Below are positions 1 to 8,084 of a stretch of 19,357 nt of DNA, in pieces (within the stretch, counting starts at the first letter, position 1; each line of letters starts with the position of its first letter). Under the pieces are notes generated by a model. That model was given only the letters and a program-made list of their open reading frames with translations, made no database searches and was not told the origin of the DNA. Location of the stretch: positions 1 through 19,357 of the forward strand of contig CALAIJ010000064.1 in the NCBI GenBank assembly GCA_937923365.1. Direction: 5' to 3'. Origin of the DNA: an uncultured Sulfitobacter sp. Lineage in GTDB: Bacteria > Pseudomonadota > Alphaproteobacteria > Rhodobacterales > Rhodobacteraceae. Made by a program: the position numbers and the translations under genes.

Positions 1-1
1 C

Positions 2-832
2 GACGAGAAAGAGCAGGCCCGCAAGAACATCATCAAAGCCCTGAACGAGATCGACTGGGGCAACAAATCCATGTCGATTCGCATCAACGGTCTTGATACG
101 CACTACATGTACCGCGACGTTGTCGACGTGGTGGAACAGGCGGGCGAGCGTCTTGATCTGATCATGATCCCCAAGGTCGGGACCGCCGCAGATGTCTATG
201 CCGTCGACATGATGGTAACCCAGATCGAGGACGCCAAAGGCTTCAAAAAGCGCATCGGTTTCGAGCACATTATCGAGACCGCTTTGGGTATGCAGAACAT
301 CACTGAAATCGCTGGCGCCTCAAAGCGTAACGAGAGCCTGCATTTCGGGGTTGCCGACTATGCTGCCTCCACCCGTGCGCGCACGACGGTGATCGGCGGG
401 GTTAACGAAAATTACGCCGTGCTGACTGACCCCGACGATGCGGGCACCCGCGAGACCCATTGGGGCGACATGTGGCATTATGCGCTTGCCCGCATGGTGG
501 TCGCTGCCCGCGCCAATGGCCTGCGTCCCATCGACGGACCTTTCGGGGATTTCAAAGACGCCGACGGCTACCGCGCGGCGGCCTACCGTGCTGCGGTGCT
601 GGGCTGCGAAGGGAAATGGGCCATCCACCCCAGCCAGATCGCGCTTGCCAACGAAGTAATGAGCCCGTCCGAGGCCGAGATCACCAAAGCCCAGCGCATT
701 CTTGAGGCCATGGCAGAGGCTGAAGCCGCAGGCAAAGGCGCCGTGTCACTGGACGGCCGTTTGATCGACTACGCCTCCATCAGGCAGGCCGAAGTGCTGG
801 TCGAAAAAGCCAAGCAAATCGCGAACGGCTAA
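2..832 (+). CDS. mcl1: L-malyl-CoA/beta-methylmalyl-CoA lyase, 5' truncated by window edge
   Basis: Cytoplasmic Mg-dependent lyase of the HpcH/HpaI (CitE-like) superfamily. It interconverts beta-methylmalyl-CoA with propionyl-CoA plus glyoxylate, and malyl-CoA with acetyl-CoA plus glyoxylate, in the ethylmalonyl-CoA pathway. The frame is open from base 2, so the gene enters from the left. 276 residues are present; the family is about 318 long, so roughly 40 N-terminal residues are missing. The ATG at 71 is internal, because coding sequence upstream (KNIIKALNEIDWGNKSM) reads through in the same frame. Visible family features are IRINGLDTHYMYRDV, LIMIPKVG, the FEHIIETALG segment with the metal-binding Glu, HFGVADYAAS with the metal-binding Asp, and GKWAIHPSQI. 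The gene ends just before a hairpin at 839-868. It is a housekeeping carbon-assimilation gene with no evident link to the neighbours. The symbol follows Rhodobacter usage; mclA is also used for related enzymes. Confidence 0.93.
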   Translation, partial: DEKEQARKNIIKALNEIDWGNKSMSIRINGLDTHYMYRDVVDVVEQAGERLDLIMIPKVGTAADVYAVDMMVTQIEDAKGFKKRIGFEHIIETALGMQNITEIAGASKRNESLHFGVADYAASTRARTTVIGGVNENYAVLTDPDDAGTRETHWGDMWHYALARMVVAARANGLRPIDGPFGDFKDADGYRAAAYRAAVLGCEGKWAIHPSQIALANEVMSPSEAEITKAQRILEAMAEAEAAGKGAVSLDGRLIDYASIRQAEVLVEKAKQIANG

Positions 833-838
833 GCGATC

Positions 839-868
839 CGGCAGAGCGCCCCGTCCGGTGCTCTGCCG
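839..868. terminator. Hairpin between convergent genes
   Basis: Two perfect 9-base arms (CGGCAGAGC at 839-847 and GCTCTGCCG at 860-868) can extend inward by three more pairs, one of them G-U, around the loop CCGTCC. The hairpin lies 7 bases after the lyase stop and 5 bases beyond the stop of the convergent SH3 gene, so it could serve both. Neither strand has a T-tract after the stem, so it is a stable hairpin rather than a textbook intrinsic terminator. Confidence 0.6.
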
Positions 869-873
869 CTGCT

Positions 874-2010
874 CTAGTCCTGAACCTGACAGCACCCGTT
901 CAGCGTTGGGTAACCCCCCGCCAATGTCGGGTCGCTGATCAACACGGACATCGGATAGACGATGTCCGACATCCCGTCAGAGCATTGCTCAAGGCGCAGC
1001 ACGCCGGAATAGGGCGTCGCTGCAAACTGGTAGGGGAATGAACCGCCTGCTGATGGCGTCGTCTGCACCAGCGACGCAGGGGGCTGCACACCACCTGCCA
1101 GCTGGTTGTAGTGCACACTGCGGTCTTCCCTGATCTCGAAACTCCAGAACGGCTCTGTTCCCTGACAGACGATGCCCAAGGGGAACCCGTTGGGTGTGCT
1201 TGTGCCGGACACCCCACCCTGCCCCGTATTGCCGCCCGCACTGGCGCGGGTCAGGTAGCGGACGTGCACGTAGCCCGCGACCTCGCCATTGGTGACATAG
1301 GCCCATTTGGGCGTGCCCATGGAAAGCACTTCAATCCGCGCGCCGGGTGGAAACCGCCCCAGCAGGTTGCCGGAGGCACGCGGTGCATCGCGAAAGTTCA
1401 GCCTGTCCCCCGCCGAGACGCCCGTGACTTCAAAGATCGCAGGCAGGGGGCCGCCATCAGGTGCCACAAGGCTGTTCTGCGACGGTGCGGGCTTGGGCTT
1501 TTGCTGACCCAGATAGGCCGTGCTGACCCATCCCACACCATTGCCAAAATTGATCATGGCCCATTTGCCGCCCGGACTGCGCTGCACCACGTTCACGCCC
1601 GTGCCATTGGACAAAACGCCCAGCCGTGCGAACCCTTTGCCTGCACCTGCCCGCACCACCAGTCCACCGTCAGCGTCATTCGCCTTGATGCCTTTGACAA
1701 AGAACGTACCGAGGGTGCCGGACCCGCTGGTCCCCCCTTGTGTGACCTTGAGAAAGCGGGCGGAAACCCACGCATTCTGCCCGCGGTACCGCACCTGCGC
1801 CCATTTGCCATTGGCGTTGTACCCCAGCACGCGCACGACCTGACCGGGGGCGAGGTCTCCGATATCCTGAAAATTCGCACCCGGACCGCTGCGCACATTC
1901 AGAGTGTCGCCTTGCCGAACGCCGTCCACTTGAAAAAACGGGGCTTGGGCTGCGACCCCTGATCCCCAAAGTGCTGCGACCAATAAAGTTGCCGAGAGTG
2001 TCTTGCGCAT
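874..2010 (-). CDS. Secreted protein with three SH3b domains and a C-terminal GTEPFW-type domain
   Basis: 378 aa, exported. A signal peptide covers residues 1 to about 22 (MRKTLSATLLVAALWGSGVAAQA). Three bacterial SH3-like repeats follow at about 26-90, 103-167 and 191-254, each with the LNVRSGPG/LVVRAGAG/LNFRDAP turn and a GKWAxV or PKWAYV strand. Residues 279-376 resemble the periplasmic domain with the motif CQGTEPFWSFEI, known in COG3650-type envelope proteins; its cysteines C282, C343, C373 and C374 could pair. SH3b domains commonly bind peptidoglycan or peptide ligands, so a cell-wall-associated role is plausible. The start is supported by AGGAG 7 bases upstream of ATG. It lies 119 bases downstream of the S8 protease on the same strand and may be cotranscribed with it. 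Domain assignment is good; the function is unknown. Confidence 0.85.
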   Translation of the reverse strand: MRKTLSATLLVAALWGSGVAAQAPFFQVDGVRQGDTLNVRSGPGANFQDIGDLAPGQVVRVLGYNANGKWAQVRYRGQNAWVSARFLKVTQGGTSGSGTLGTFFVKGIKANDADGGLVVRAGAGKGFARLGVLSNGTGVNVVQRSPGGKWAMINFGNGVGWVSTAYLGQQKPKPAPSQNSLVAPDGGPLPAIFEVTGVSAGDRLNFRDAPRASGNLLGRFPPGARIEVLSMGTPKWAYVTNGEVAGYVHVRYLTRASAGGNTGQGGVSGTSTPNGFPLGIVCQGTEPFWSFEIREDRSVHYNQLAGGVQPPASLVQTTPSAGGSFPYQFAATPYSGVLRLEQCSDGMSDIVYPMSVLISDPTLAGGYPTLNGCCQVQD

Positions 2011-2129
2011 GTGCGTGCTCCTGATCTGGTGTTCGTGGCCCGTCTAAGGGCGCATGCTTTGCTACAACCCTGCGTTATGTCGGGGGCGCAAAACCATCCC
2101 CCATCTTGGTGAATTGCGCAGCCCTGCCC

Positions 2130-3542
2130 TCACGGCACCGTTGGGCAAAGCGCGTCCAGCCCCGTTGTGGTTTCAGGCAGAACGAAGCGCTGCGTTTCTC
2201 CGGCGAAAGCGCCTGTGTTGACGCGAACCGCCTGCGCTTGCAACGCGTTGGGGATATCCGCAGGTGACACGCCGCCCTTTAACAGATTGGCGATCATGCC
2301 CGTGACCAAAGGTGCGGCCATAGACGTGCCCGACATCTCCTGAACCCCGCAGACATCGCGGATGGAGGCGGAGGTGATCTCTTCCCCCGGGGCATAGATA
2401 TCAACGCCTGTGCCCGCGTTGGAGAAGTCCGACAAGCGCCCTTCGCGCACCGATCCTACGGTGATTGCATCAGCTACGCGTGCTGGCGAATACTGCGCGG
2501 CATCTGCGGCAGAATTTCCTGCCGCGACAACCACGATCGCCCCTGCGTCGATCAGCCTTTGCACGGCCGCATCCAGCAGGCTGGTTTGGTCAGCTTCCAG
2601 TCGGGTGAGGCTCATGTTGACGAGCTTGACCTCACCGGGTTGGGCAAGCACCCATTCGATCCCTGCAATCACAGTCGCTACGTCGCCCGTTCCGAACCGG
2701 TCGATGACCTTGACCGACACCAACTGCGCCGACCCCGCAGAGCCCAACGTGCGCCCCGCAATCCGCGCGGCCACATGGGTGCCATGGCCCGAGCAATCCT
2801 CGCCCTCGATGCCATTGTCAAAGAAGGTGAAGCCGGTTTGCGCCACGCGACCTTCCAGATCGCGATGCCCTGCGCGGATGCCTGTGTCGAACAAATAGAC
2901 GTCCAGCGGTCGCGCCCCGCTTTGCTGAACAAGTATCGGCATCGCAGGGCTGCGGAACGCGGGTCCATTCACGCGTGGAACCGCGGTGGCCGTGGCAAAA
3001 ACATATCCATTCTGCACAACACCCTGCACGCCCGGTGTTTGCGTTGCGCGTTGCCGTTCTTCTGGCGACAGGCGGGCCGCGAACCCCGTGAAGGCGCGGG
3101 TGTAGACATGTTTGATCTGGCGCACGGGCACACCGATCAGGTCCGCAGCGGCGGCGGCGTCTGGCAGCGGCACCCCGTCAACCAACAGAATGTATTCGTC
3201 TGGGACGACCGCGCTCAAAATCTCGTCCGGGATAACAACCGGGCCTGCTGCAAACCCTAAAGACAGGCGCGCATGGCCGATGCTTTGCCGCGCCAGTTTG
3301 CGTACCAAGGCAAGCTCTGACCCGCTTTGATCGGCTGTCGTTTCCGCACCGCACTGGCCCCCGCTGGCCGCGGCTGCAATCTGCGCTTCGAGCCGCGCAA
3401 TTTCAGCCCGCAGGGCCGCGTTCTCGACCCGCAACGCAGCTTCATCTGCCATGGCGGGGGCAACCCACCCTAGGGTTGTAATTATGACGGCAGCCAGCCA
3501 AGGCCTTGCAATCCATGAAATTTCATCAATAGTTTTGCGCAC
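2130..3542 (-). CDS. S8 (subtilisin-type) serine protease with N-terminal coiled coil and I9-like propeptide
   Basis: 470 aa, predicted exported. The signal peptide ends near residue 32 (APAMA). Residues 33-58 form a heptad-like coiled coil (RVENAALRAEIARLEAQI). A propeptide-like region at about 110-185 (EYILLVDG ... VYTRAFTGFAARLSPEE) resembles the I9 inhibitor domain. The catalytic domain spans about 210-440 with D219 (LFDTGI), H253 (GHGTHVA), oxyanion N343 (AAGNS) and S407 (GTSMAAP), so the triad is intact. Four Cys (C64, C250, C398, C466) could form disulfides. The start codon is GTG at 3542-3540, supported by GAAGAGG a few bases upstream; no in-frame ATG occurs before the signal cleavage region. 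It is divergent from the luxR-type gene across 68 bases. Substrates are unknown; the neighbouring Cys-rich exported proteins are candidates by context only. Confidence 0.9.
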   Translation of the reverse strand: MRKTIDEISWIARPWLAAVIITTLGWVAPAMADEAALRVENAALRAEIARLEAQIAAAASGGQCGAETTADQSGSELALVRKLARQSIGHARLSLGFAAGPVVIPDEILSAVVPDEYILLVDGVPLPDAAAAADLIGVPVRQIKHVYTRAFTGFAARLSPEERQRATQTPGVQGVVQNGYVFATATAVPRVNGPAFRSPAMPILVQQSGARPLDVYLFDTGIRAGHRDLEGRVAQTGFTFFDNGIEGEDCSGHGTHVAARIAGRTLGSAGSAQLVSVKVIDRFGTGDVATVIAGIEWVLAQPGEVKLVNMSLTRLEADQTSLLDAAVQRLIDAGAIVVVAAGNSAADAAQYSPARVADAITVGSVREGRLSDFSNAGTGVDIYAPGEEITSASIRDVCGVQEMSGTSMAAPLVTGMIANLLKGGVSPADIPNALQAQAVRVNTGAFAGETQRFVLPETTTGLDALCPTVP

Positions 3543-3610
3543 TTGCCCTCTTCAGGTTGCAATCAGCAATCGTGTTTCAGACTAGGGGCAAGGCTTGAGC
3601 AGGTAAAGAG
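3543..3610. promoter_or_regulatory. Divergent promoter region between S8 protease and LuxR-type regulator
   Basis: This 68-base gap must hold at least part of the control sequences for both divergent genes. It contains a spaced inverted repeat, CTTGCCC at 3542-3548 and GGGCAAG at 3586-3592, whose arms sit next to the two gene starts. No convincing -35/-10 pair was recognised. Autoregulation by the adjacent LuxR-type protein is possible but is inference. Confidence 0.35.
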
Positions 3611-4753
3611 ATGCACGACGATCACGAACTGATACAAAAGATCTATGATGCCGCGATGGACCCTGCCGCGTTTAGCGATGTGCTGCAGCAAATTGCCGAT
3701 CAGACTGGCGTATACGGTGCGATGGTGTTCGATTGCACGCAGCATGGCAAGGAACGGCGCGTGGGCCTGCAATTTCTCAGCTCCGTCTACGAGCCCGAGC
3801 AGATTCTTCAATATGCCAGCGAGAACAACGCCAACGAAGTGACCGATCAGGACCGCTTTGCCGATCTCAGTTCATCCGGCAACGAGATCAATCTGATCCA
3901 CGACGAGCGGCTTTATTCGGACGCCTACCAGCGCCGCACCAACGTAGAGGCGATGCGCAGGCGGGGCGTCGGCGGACGCTATGGTGCATTGCTGTCGAAA
4001 GAGGTCTGGAACATGGACCGCTTCGCCTTTCAAACCCTGGTGGGCGCCCCTTTGCCCACGGCAGAGAAACTCGCCTGGGCAGAGCGTATTCTGGCCCATC
4101 TGGCGAAATCCATTACCATCGGGCGCAGCCTGTCACAGCAGCAGACCCTTGGCATTGCGATGACGCAATACCTCGACAAACTGCCCATCGGCTTTGGCAT
4201 TCTGGACCGCAGCGGCAAGCTGGTCTTCTCCAATCAGGAATTCGAACGGATCAGTCAGGACAATGAGCAGGTCAGCGTCACCCGCGACGGGCATCTGACG
4301 TTCAATGCGGCGGCCCAAAGTGCTGAGCTATCCGCGTTGTTGCACGGCGAAGATGCCCATGGCCGCTTTGGCGCAAGGCCCCGTCGCGAGGCGCTTTATG
4401 TCGCCTCTGACGAGGATATGGGCCTGTTCATCGAGATTTGCCCGATCAGCGAGCACCCCGAATTTGACCGCTTTGGCAGCGGTACGCGGTTGATTTCCAT
4501 CTTTGACGGCGCGGCCAGTCACCAGATTGACCCTGAAACCGTCACACGGTTTTTCCCGCTGTCCAAAAGCGAAGTCTCGGTTCTGGGCATGGTCAGCGAA
4601 GGCTATTCCAACACCCAGATCGCCGAGATGCGCACCCGGTCGGTTGAGACGGTGAACAGCCAGCTAAAGTCGTTGCTGCGCAAGACCGCCGCCCGCAACC
4701 GCACCGAACTGGTGCGGGTGGCAATGGGCGTCAGCATGTTCTCGGGCAAATAG
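3611..4753 (+). CDS. LuxR-type transcriptional regulator with C-terminal HTH
   Basis: 380 aa, cytoplasmic. The last ~65 residues (about 312-374) form a GerE/LuxR-type helix-turn-helix: FFPLSKSEVSVLGMVSEGYS, NTQIAEM, then the recognition-helix region SVETVNSQLKSLLRK. A segment at about 186-215 (LDKLPIGFGILDRSGKLVFS) looks like the start of a PAS fold; residues 1-175 are not recognised. No autoinducer-binding domain is evident, so there is no basis for calling it a quorum-sensing receptor, and no receiver-domain Asp pattern is seen. The start at 3611 is preceded by a weak AGGTAAAGAG purine stretch. It is divergent from the S8 protease and convergent with the di-heme cytochrome gene (6-base gap). 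It is the only evidently non-exported product between 874 and 14853, and so a candidate regulator of that cluster. Confidence 0.85.
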   Translation: MHDDHELIQKIYDAAMDPAAFSDVLQQIADQTGVYGAMVFDCTQHGKERRVGLQFLSSVYEPEQILQYASENNANEVTDQDRFADLSSSGNEINLIHDERLYSDAYQRRTNVEAMRRRGVGGRYGALLSKEVWNMDRFAFQTLVGAPLPTAEKLAWAERILAHLAKSITIGRSLSQQQTLGIAMTQYLDKLPIGFGILDRSGKLVFSNQEFERISQDNEQVSVTRDGHLTFNAAAQSAELSALLHGEDAHGRFGARPRREALYVASDEDMGLFIEICPISEHPEFDRFGSGTRLISIFDGAASHQIDPETVTRFFPLSKSEVSVLGMVSEGYSNTQIAEMRTRSVETVNSQLKSLLRKTAARNRTELVRVAMGVSMFSGK

Positions 4754-4759
4754 CGCCGT

Positions 4760-6772
4760 TCAAAGCGTTTTGAGATATTCAAGCACCGCCGCACGGTCCA
4801 CCGCACACAGCGCGCCTTCGGGATCGTCCTGACACGACAGGGTGCGCAGGTAGTCATGCCCGCCATTCCCGTTGCCCGGTGCGACTTGCCCGAAATCACC
4901 AAAGATCGAGAACTCGGACACCGCGCCATCCCCCAAAGGCGCGCCCAGCCCCATGCGCACCGGATCATAGCGCACCCGCCCTGTCATAAAGGACGTGGGC
5001 CGCAGATGCGCAGGCTTCAGCAGATCATCAAGCGTCGGTACGGACCCGTTGTGAAGATACGGCGCGGTGGCGAAAATCCCGTTGAGCGGGCGCGCCTTGT
5101 ACGCAGGGGCCGTCTTGCCTTTGCCCGTCAGGAATTGCTCGTTGATCAGCCGTGCGCAATGGATCATGACTGCATCCAGCGTTGGCAAGGCATGGGTACC
5201 GGGAATAGGCTGATCTGCGTTCGCGACGCCGATCGTGCCCGGACCTGTGCCTTCGACCACTGCCTGCATCCCAAACCAGGTTGTTTTGACAGTGTCGAAA
5301 AACTCCGCCGCCTCAGCGCGCAGGTCTTCCTTTTGCAGCGCCAGCAGTTCGCCGCTCTTCTCGTAGGTCATGCGCATGGCAAGTTCTTCGATCAGGCGCA
5401 GGGTGATGACGCCTTTCTCGAACTTTTCAGGCACCAGGGCATTGATGTCCTTGGTGCCGACGAACTTGCGGAACGCGCCAAAACTGTTGTCGAGTTCTTC
5501 GAACTTGCCGCTCCAGCTGGTGTGGGTCAGCGCATTGCAGGCCATCAACGGGTCCGTGCCAAGGCTTTCGGCATTGAGGTCGTTCAAGTCGAACGCGGGC
5601 ACCATCTTGGTGAATGCACCGTCCAGTCCCTTGCTGTCCTCTTTGGGCGAATCCCACACGCGGTTGGTCAGATCATCGCGGTCCAGCACCGCGTGACAGG
5701 CGGCGCAATTCTCCTCGTACAGCCCGGCCCCGTGCTTGTAGAGTGGGCTATCAAGGTCCACAGCGCCCCAGGCATCGGGCCATGCAGGTGACTTAAGCGT
5801 CTCCATCGAGCGTTCCAGTTTTACCAGATTGGCCAGTTTCGCCGAACTGCGGATCGACGGATAGGTCGAGTTATCACCCAGAAAATCTGTGGTCAGTTCA
5901 ATCTCGGCAAAGACGCCGATGACCTCGGCCAGATTGCGGGTCACGGCGCCCATCTCGATGGAGTTCACAAGGCCAATGTCCTTGATTTTGGTCGCAGAGC
6001 CGTTCCATTGCACCCGCTGCATTTGTGGAGCGTTCCACACGTATGGAAACGACGTAGGGGCAGAGGACGGCGGCAAGACGACGCCTGCCCGCTGCCCTGA
6101 CAAAACCGTGGCCGTATTCAGGATCACGGCCACCGCATCGGTGCGCCCGTGGCCCCAGTTGCCGCCCGCCTCGATGCTGTCCTGAATTTGGTAACGACGC
6201 TGCAACCAGTCGCGGACCTCTGTCTCAAGGGCAATCATCTCATCCTCTGTGGGATCGTCACCAAGAACCTCTGCCGCGAAACTTGTCCACCGCGGGCCGG
6301 GGTTAAAACCGCTATCGTAGTAGGTCTGCGTGAGACCCTGGAACATGTCCGTCATATAGCCTTGCAGGTCCAGATCGGACGCGCCGCCCTCGACGACGAA
6401 CGCTTGTGTGCCATCGTCAAGCACGCCCGTGTGACAGGCCGAACAGGTCAGGCCCAGCGCGGGCACACGGTCTTCGGCGGTGTCCACGACAAAGCCCAGC
6501 GGCAGGTCCGTGCCTTCGCAAAACTGCGAGACATAGCGTGCCTGATTGTCCCGCGCGGCAAAGCGTGTGTCCTGATCCGCCAGGGTCAGCGCGTTATACC
6601 ATGCCAGTGGGATCAGCCGCGATCCCTGGCTCAGCGAGTACCACGTCGCACGGTCCTTTTCGGGCCAGTTCTGCGACAGACCCTGCAACGCGTAATCCTC
6701 CAGCGTGCAGGCCATGGCAGGTGCGCTCATTGCCGTAAATGCGGCAAACAAAGGGGCGATAAATCGAGACAT
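4760..6772 (-). CDS. RoxA-like di-heme c-type cytochrome (annotated in this family as di-heme cytochrome c peroxidase-like)
   Basis: 670 aa, periplasmic or secreted. Signal peptide 1-21 (ends SAPAMA). Two c-type heme sites are visible, CSACH at 110-114 and CAACH at 356-360, as in the rubber oxygenase RoxA/RoxB family of about 680 aa. Other family-like segments are FPYVWNAPQMQRVQWNG (about 242-258) between the hemes and the C-terminal YKARPLNGIFATAPYLHNGS (558-577), which is strongly conserved in RoxA-like proteins. Characterised members oxidise polyisoprene; most marine relatives have no assigned substrate, so a rubber-oxygenase function should not be assumed. The start ATG has ACGGAG about 8 bases upstream. 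Only 37 bases separate it from the divergent 424-aa gene, so the two could share control. Confidence 0.87.
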   Translation of the reverse strand: MSRFIAPLFAAFTAMSAPAMACTLEDYALQGLSQNWPEKDRATWYSLSQGSRLIPLAWYNALTLADQDTRFAARDNQARYVSQFCEGTDLPLGFVVDTAEDRVPALGLTCSACHTGVLDDGTQAFVVEGGASDLDLQGYMTDMFQGLTQTYYDSGFNPGPRWTSFAAEVLGDDPTEDEMIALETEVRDWLQRRYQIQDSIEAGGNWGHGRTDAVAVILNTATVLSGQRAGVVLPPSSAPTSFPYVWNAPQMQRVQWNGSATKIKDIGLVNSIEMGAVTRNLAEVIGVFAEIELTTDFLGDNSTYPSIRSSAKLANLVKLERSMETLKSPAWPDAWGAVDLDSPLYKHGAGLYEENCAACHAVLDRDDLTNRVWDSPKEDSKGLDGAFTKMVPAFDLNDLNAESLGTDPLMACNALTHTSWSGKFEELDNSFGAFRKFVGTKDINALVPEKFEKGVITLRLIEELAMRMTYEKSGELLALQKEDLRAEAAEFFDTVKTTWFGMQAVVEGTGPGTIGVANADQPIPGTHALPTLDAVMIHCARLINEQFLTGKGKTAPAYKARPLNGIFATAPYLHNGSVPTLDDLLKPAHLRPTSFMTGRVRYDPVRMGLGAPLGDGAVSEFSIFGDFGQVAPGNGNGGHDYLRTLSCQDDPEGALCAVDRAAVLEYLKTL

Positions 6773-6809
6773 TGCGCTGGCTCCGTTCTGAGGCGATGAT
6801 GCCTCTAAG
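6773..6809. promoter_or_regulatory. Very short divergent intergenic region
   Basis: Thirty-seven bases separate the start codons of the RoxA-like cytochrome and the 424-aa secreted protein. It contains a small dyad, GAGGC (6790-6794) and GCCTC (6801-6805), with a 6-base spacer. At least one promoter must extend into coding sequence. The dyad could be an operator, but five-base arms are weak evidence. Confidence 0.3.
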
Positions 6810-8084
6810 ATGACTTTGAAATTACTTTGCCAATTGCGTTTGTTGCTGTCTACCTTTGCTGTCCTTTATGCGGGTTTTCTGCACGCTGATCCCTTGGCGC
6901 AATGCCCCCAGATCACCGCCCGCGTGACCTGTGCGCAAAACATTCCAACGCTTGAGATCACCCGACCTGCGCGTGCCACAGATGTGACGTTCCGTATCGG
7001 CGCGATTGCCCAAGGCAGTGCGATGGGCGACCGGATGATGACCCTTGTGCCAGACAAGGATGCAGCACAGATGCCGCTGGGCACCTTGCCCACCTCTGCA
7101 CTGAGCCTGGCTGTTGTTGGTACCGAAGGGCCGCAGGCCGATACCTGCTGCGTGCGCACCATTGTGGTCCCCGCCCCTGACCCTGCCTTATGCGCGGTGC
7201 CCGACGCGGCCCCGACAACGCCCGACGTGGACACGCCTACAGCACCAGAAGACCAGTCGGACACCCAAGACACGCCACGCGATGTGCAGACCCCCGACAT
7301 TGCCCTTGCCTTGACCTTGCAAGACGATTGCCCCGAAGGGGCCGCGGGCCATAGCTGTGCAGGGACCCTGTCGTTGTCGGTCAGCGGTACGCCGCAAGGG
7401 CCTTTCCCGCTCAGTCTTGGCCACAATGGTGCTGAGAATGTCGACGTCGCCCTGAGTGGCCCATTGACCTGTTACGCGACCGGCCCCACCAGCCAGATGT
7501 GCCGCGAAGATGCGGGCATTTTGGGCACTGGGCTGGACTTGCCTTTGACCCTAAGCGCGCCGTGGTCTTACAGCGCCCGCCGCGTTACGGTCTGTGCCGC
7601 ACTTGAATTGCCGCAGTCCCCGCGCGAAGTAACCTATCTGGTGCAGACCGCGCTCAACCAGATCGGGTTGGATGCAGGGCCTGCGGACGGCCAAAGCGGG
7701 CCTCGGACACAAGCCGCCGTGACGGCCCTTGCCGCGCGCTTTGGGCTTCAAACCGATGATCCGACCGATCCGGCTTTGCTGGCACTGCTGGGCCTTACCC
7801 CCTACGCAGACGGCAATGCGGGCAATAATCGCGCTTGCGCCACGACGCTGCTGCCCGCACGCCCGCGCCCTGTTTTCACACCGGTACCGGATGTAACCGA
7901 CACCGCGCCGCAACCCCGCACGCCAGCGCCTGATGTGACCCCTGCACCCATCTGCGACACCGCCAGCACGGTGGCGCGCGCAGGCGAATGCGCCTGCCGC
8001 TACGACCGGATGATCCGCCTGTCGCAACGGCGTTGCGTCTGCACAGCGACCCGCGGGCCGCCCGGCGCTGCAGGGTGTCCGTAG
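6810..8084 (+). CDS. Secreted Cys-rich protein: CC-module, DUF11-like domain, peptidoglycan-binding-like domain, STVAR tail
   Basis: 424 aa, exported. Signal peptide 1 to about 26. Residues 32-128 carry five cysteines in the pattern C32-x8-C41-x71-CC(113,114)-x13-C128, matching modules in the 1281- and 684-aa proteins encoded nearby. A Pro/Thr/Asp-rich linker (about 130-162) leads to a degenerate DUF11-like beta domain (about 163-268). Residues 272-330 resemble PG_binding_1 (VQTALNQIGLDAGPADGQSG). A Pro-rich linker precedes the tail C382-x11-C394-x-C396-x12-C409 around STVAR. The same domain order occurs in the 1281-aa protein, of which this looks like a short version. There is no strong Shine-Dalgarno sequence before the ATG. 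The stop overlaps the GTG start of the next gene (TAGTG), suggesting coupled translation. A cell-wall-associated role is inferred; the function is unknown. Confidence 0.8.
   Translation: MTLKLLCQLRLLLSTFAVLYAGFLHADPLAQCPQITARVTCAQNIPTLEITRPARATDVTFRIGAIAQGSAMGDRMMTLVPDKDAAQMPLGTLPTSALSLAVVGTEGPQADTCCVRTIVVPAPDPALCAVPDAAPTTPDVDTPTAPEDQSDTQDTPRDVQTPDIALALTLQDDCPEGAAGHSCAGTLSLSVSGTPQGPFPLSLGHNGAENVDVALSGPLTCYATGPTSQMCREDAGILGTGLDLPLTLSAPWSYSARRVTVCAALELPQSPREVTYLVQTALNQIGLDAGPADGQSGPRTQAAVTALAARFGLQTDDPTDPALLALLGLTPYADGNAGNNRACATTLLPARPRPVFTPVPDVTDTAPQPRTPAPDVTPAPICDTASTVARAGECACRYDRMIRLSQRRCVCTATRGPPGAAGCP

Noticed and set aside
1111..1962. 283-codon open frame on the plus strand across the SH3b gene
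   Set aside because: It lies opposite three clear SH3b domains and has no domain or good ribosome site; treated as a shadow.
3611..4753. LuxR-type gene as a quorum-sensing receptor
   Set aside because: No autoinducer-binding domain was recognised and no luxI-type synthase lies in the window; only the HTH and a PAS-like segment are supported.
4760..6772. Assigning rubber oxygenase activity and the symbol roxA
   Set aside because: Similarity to RoxA-like proteins is clear, but most relatives have unproven function; naming the activity would overstate the evidence.
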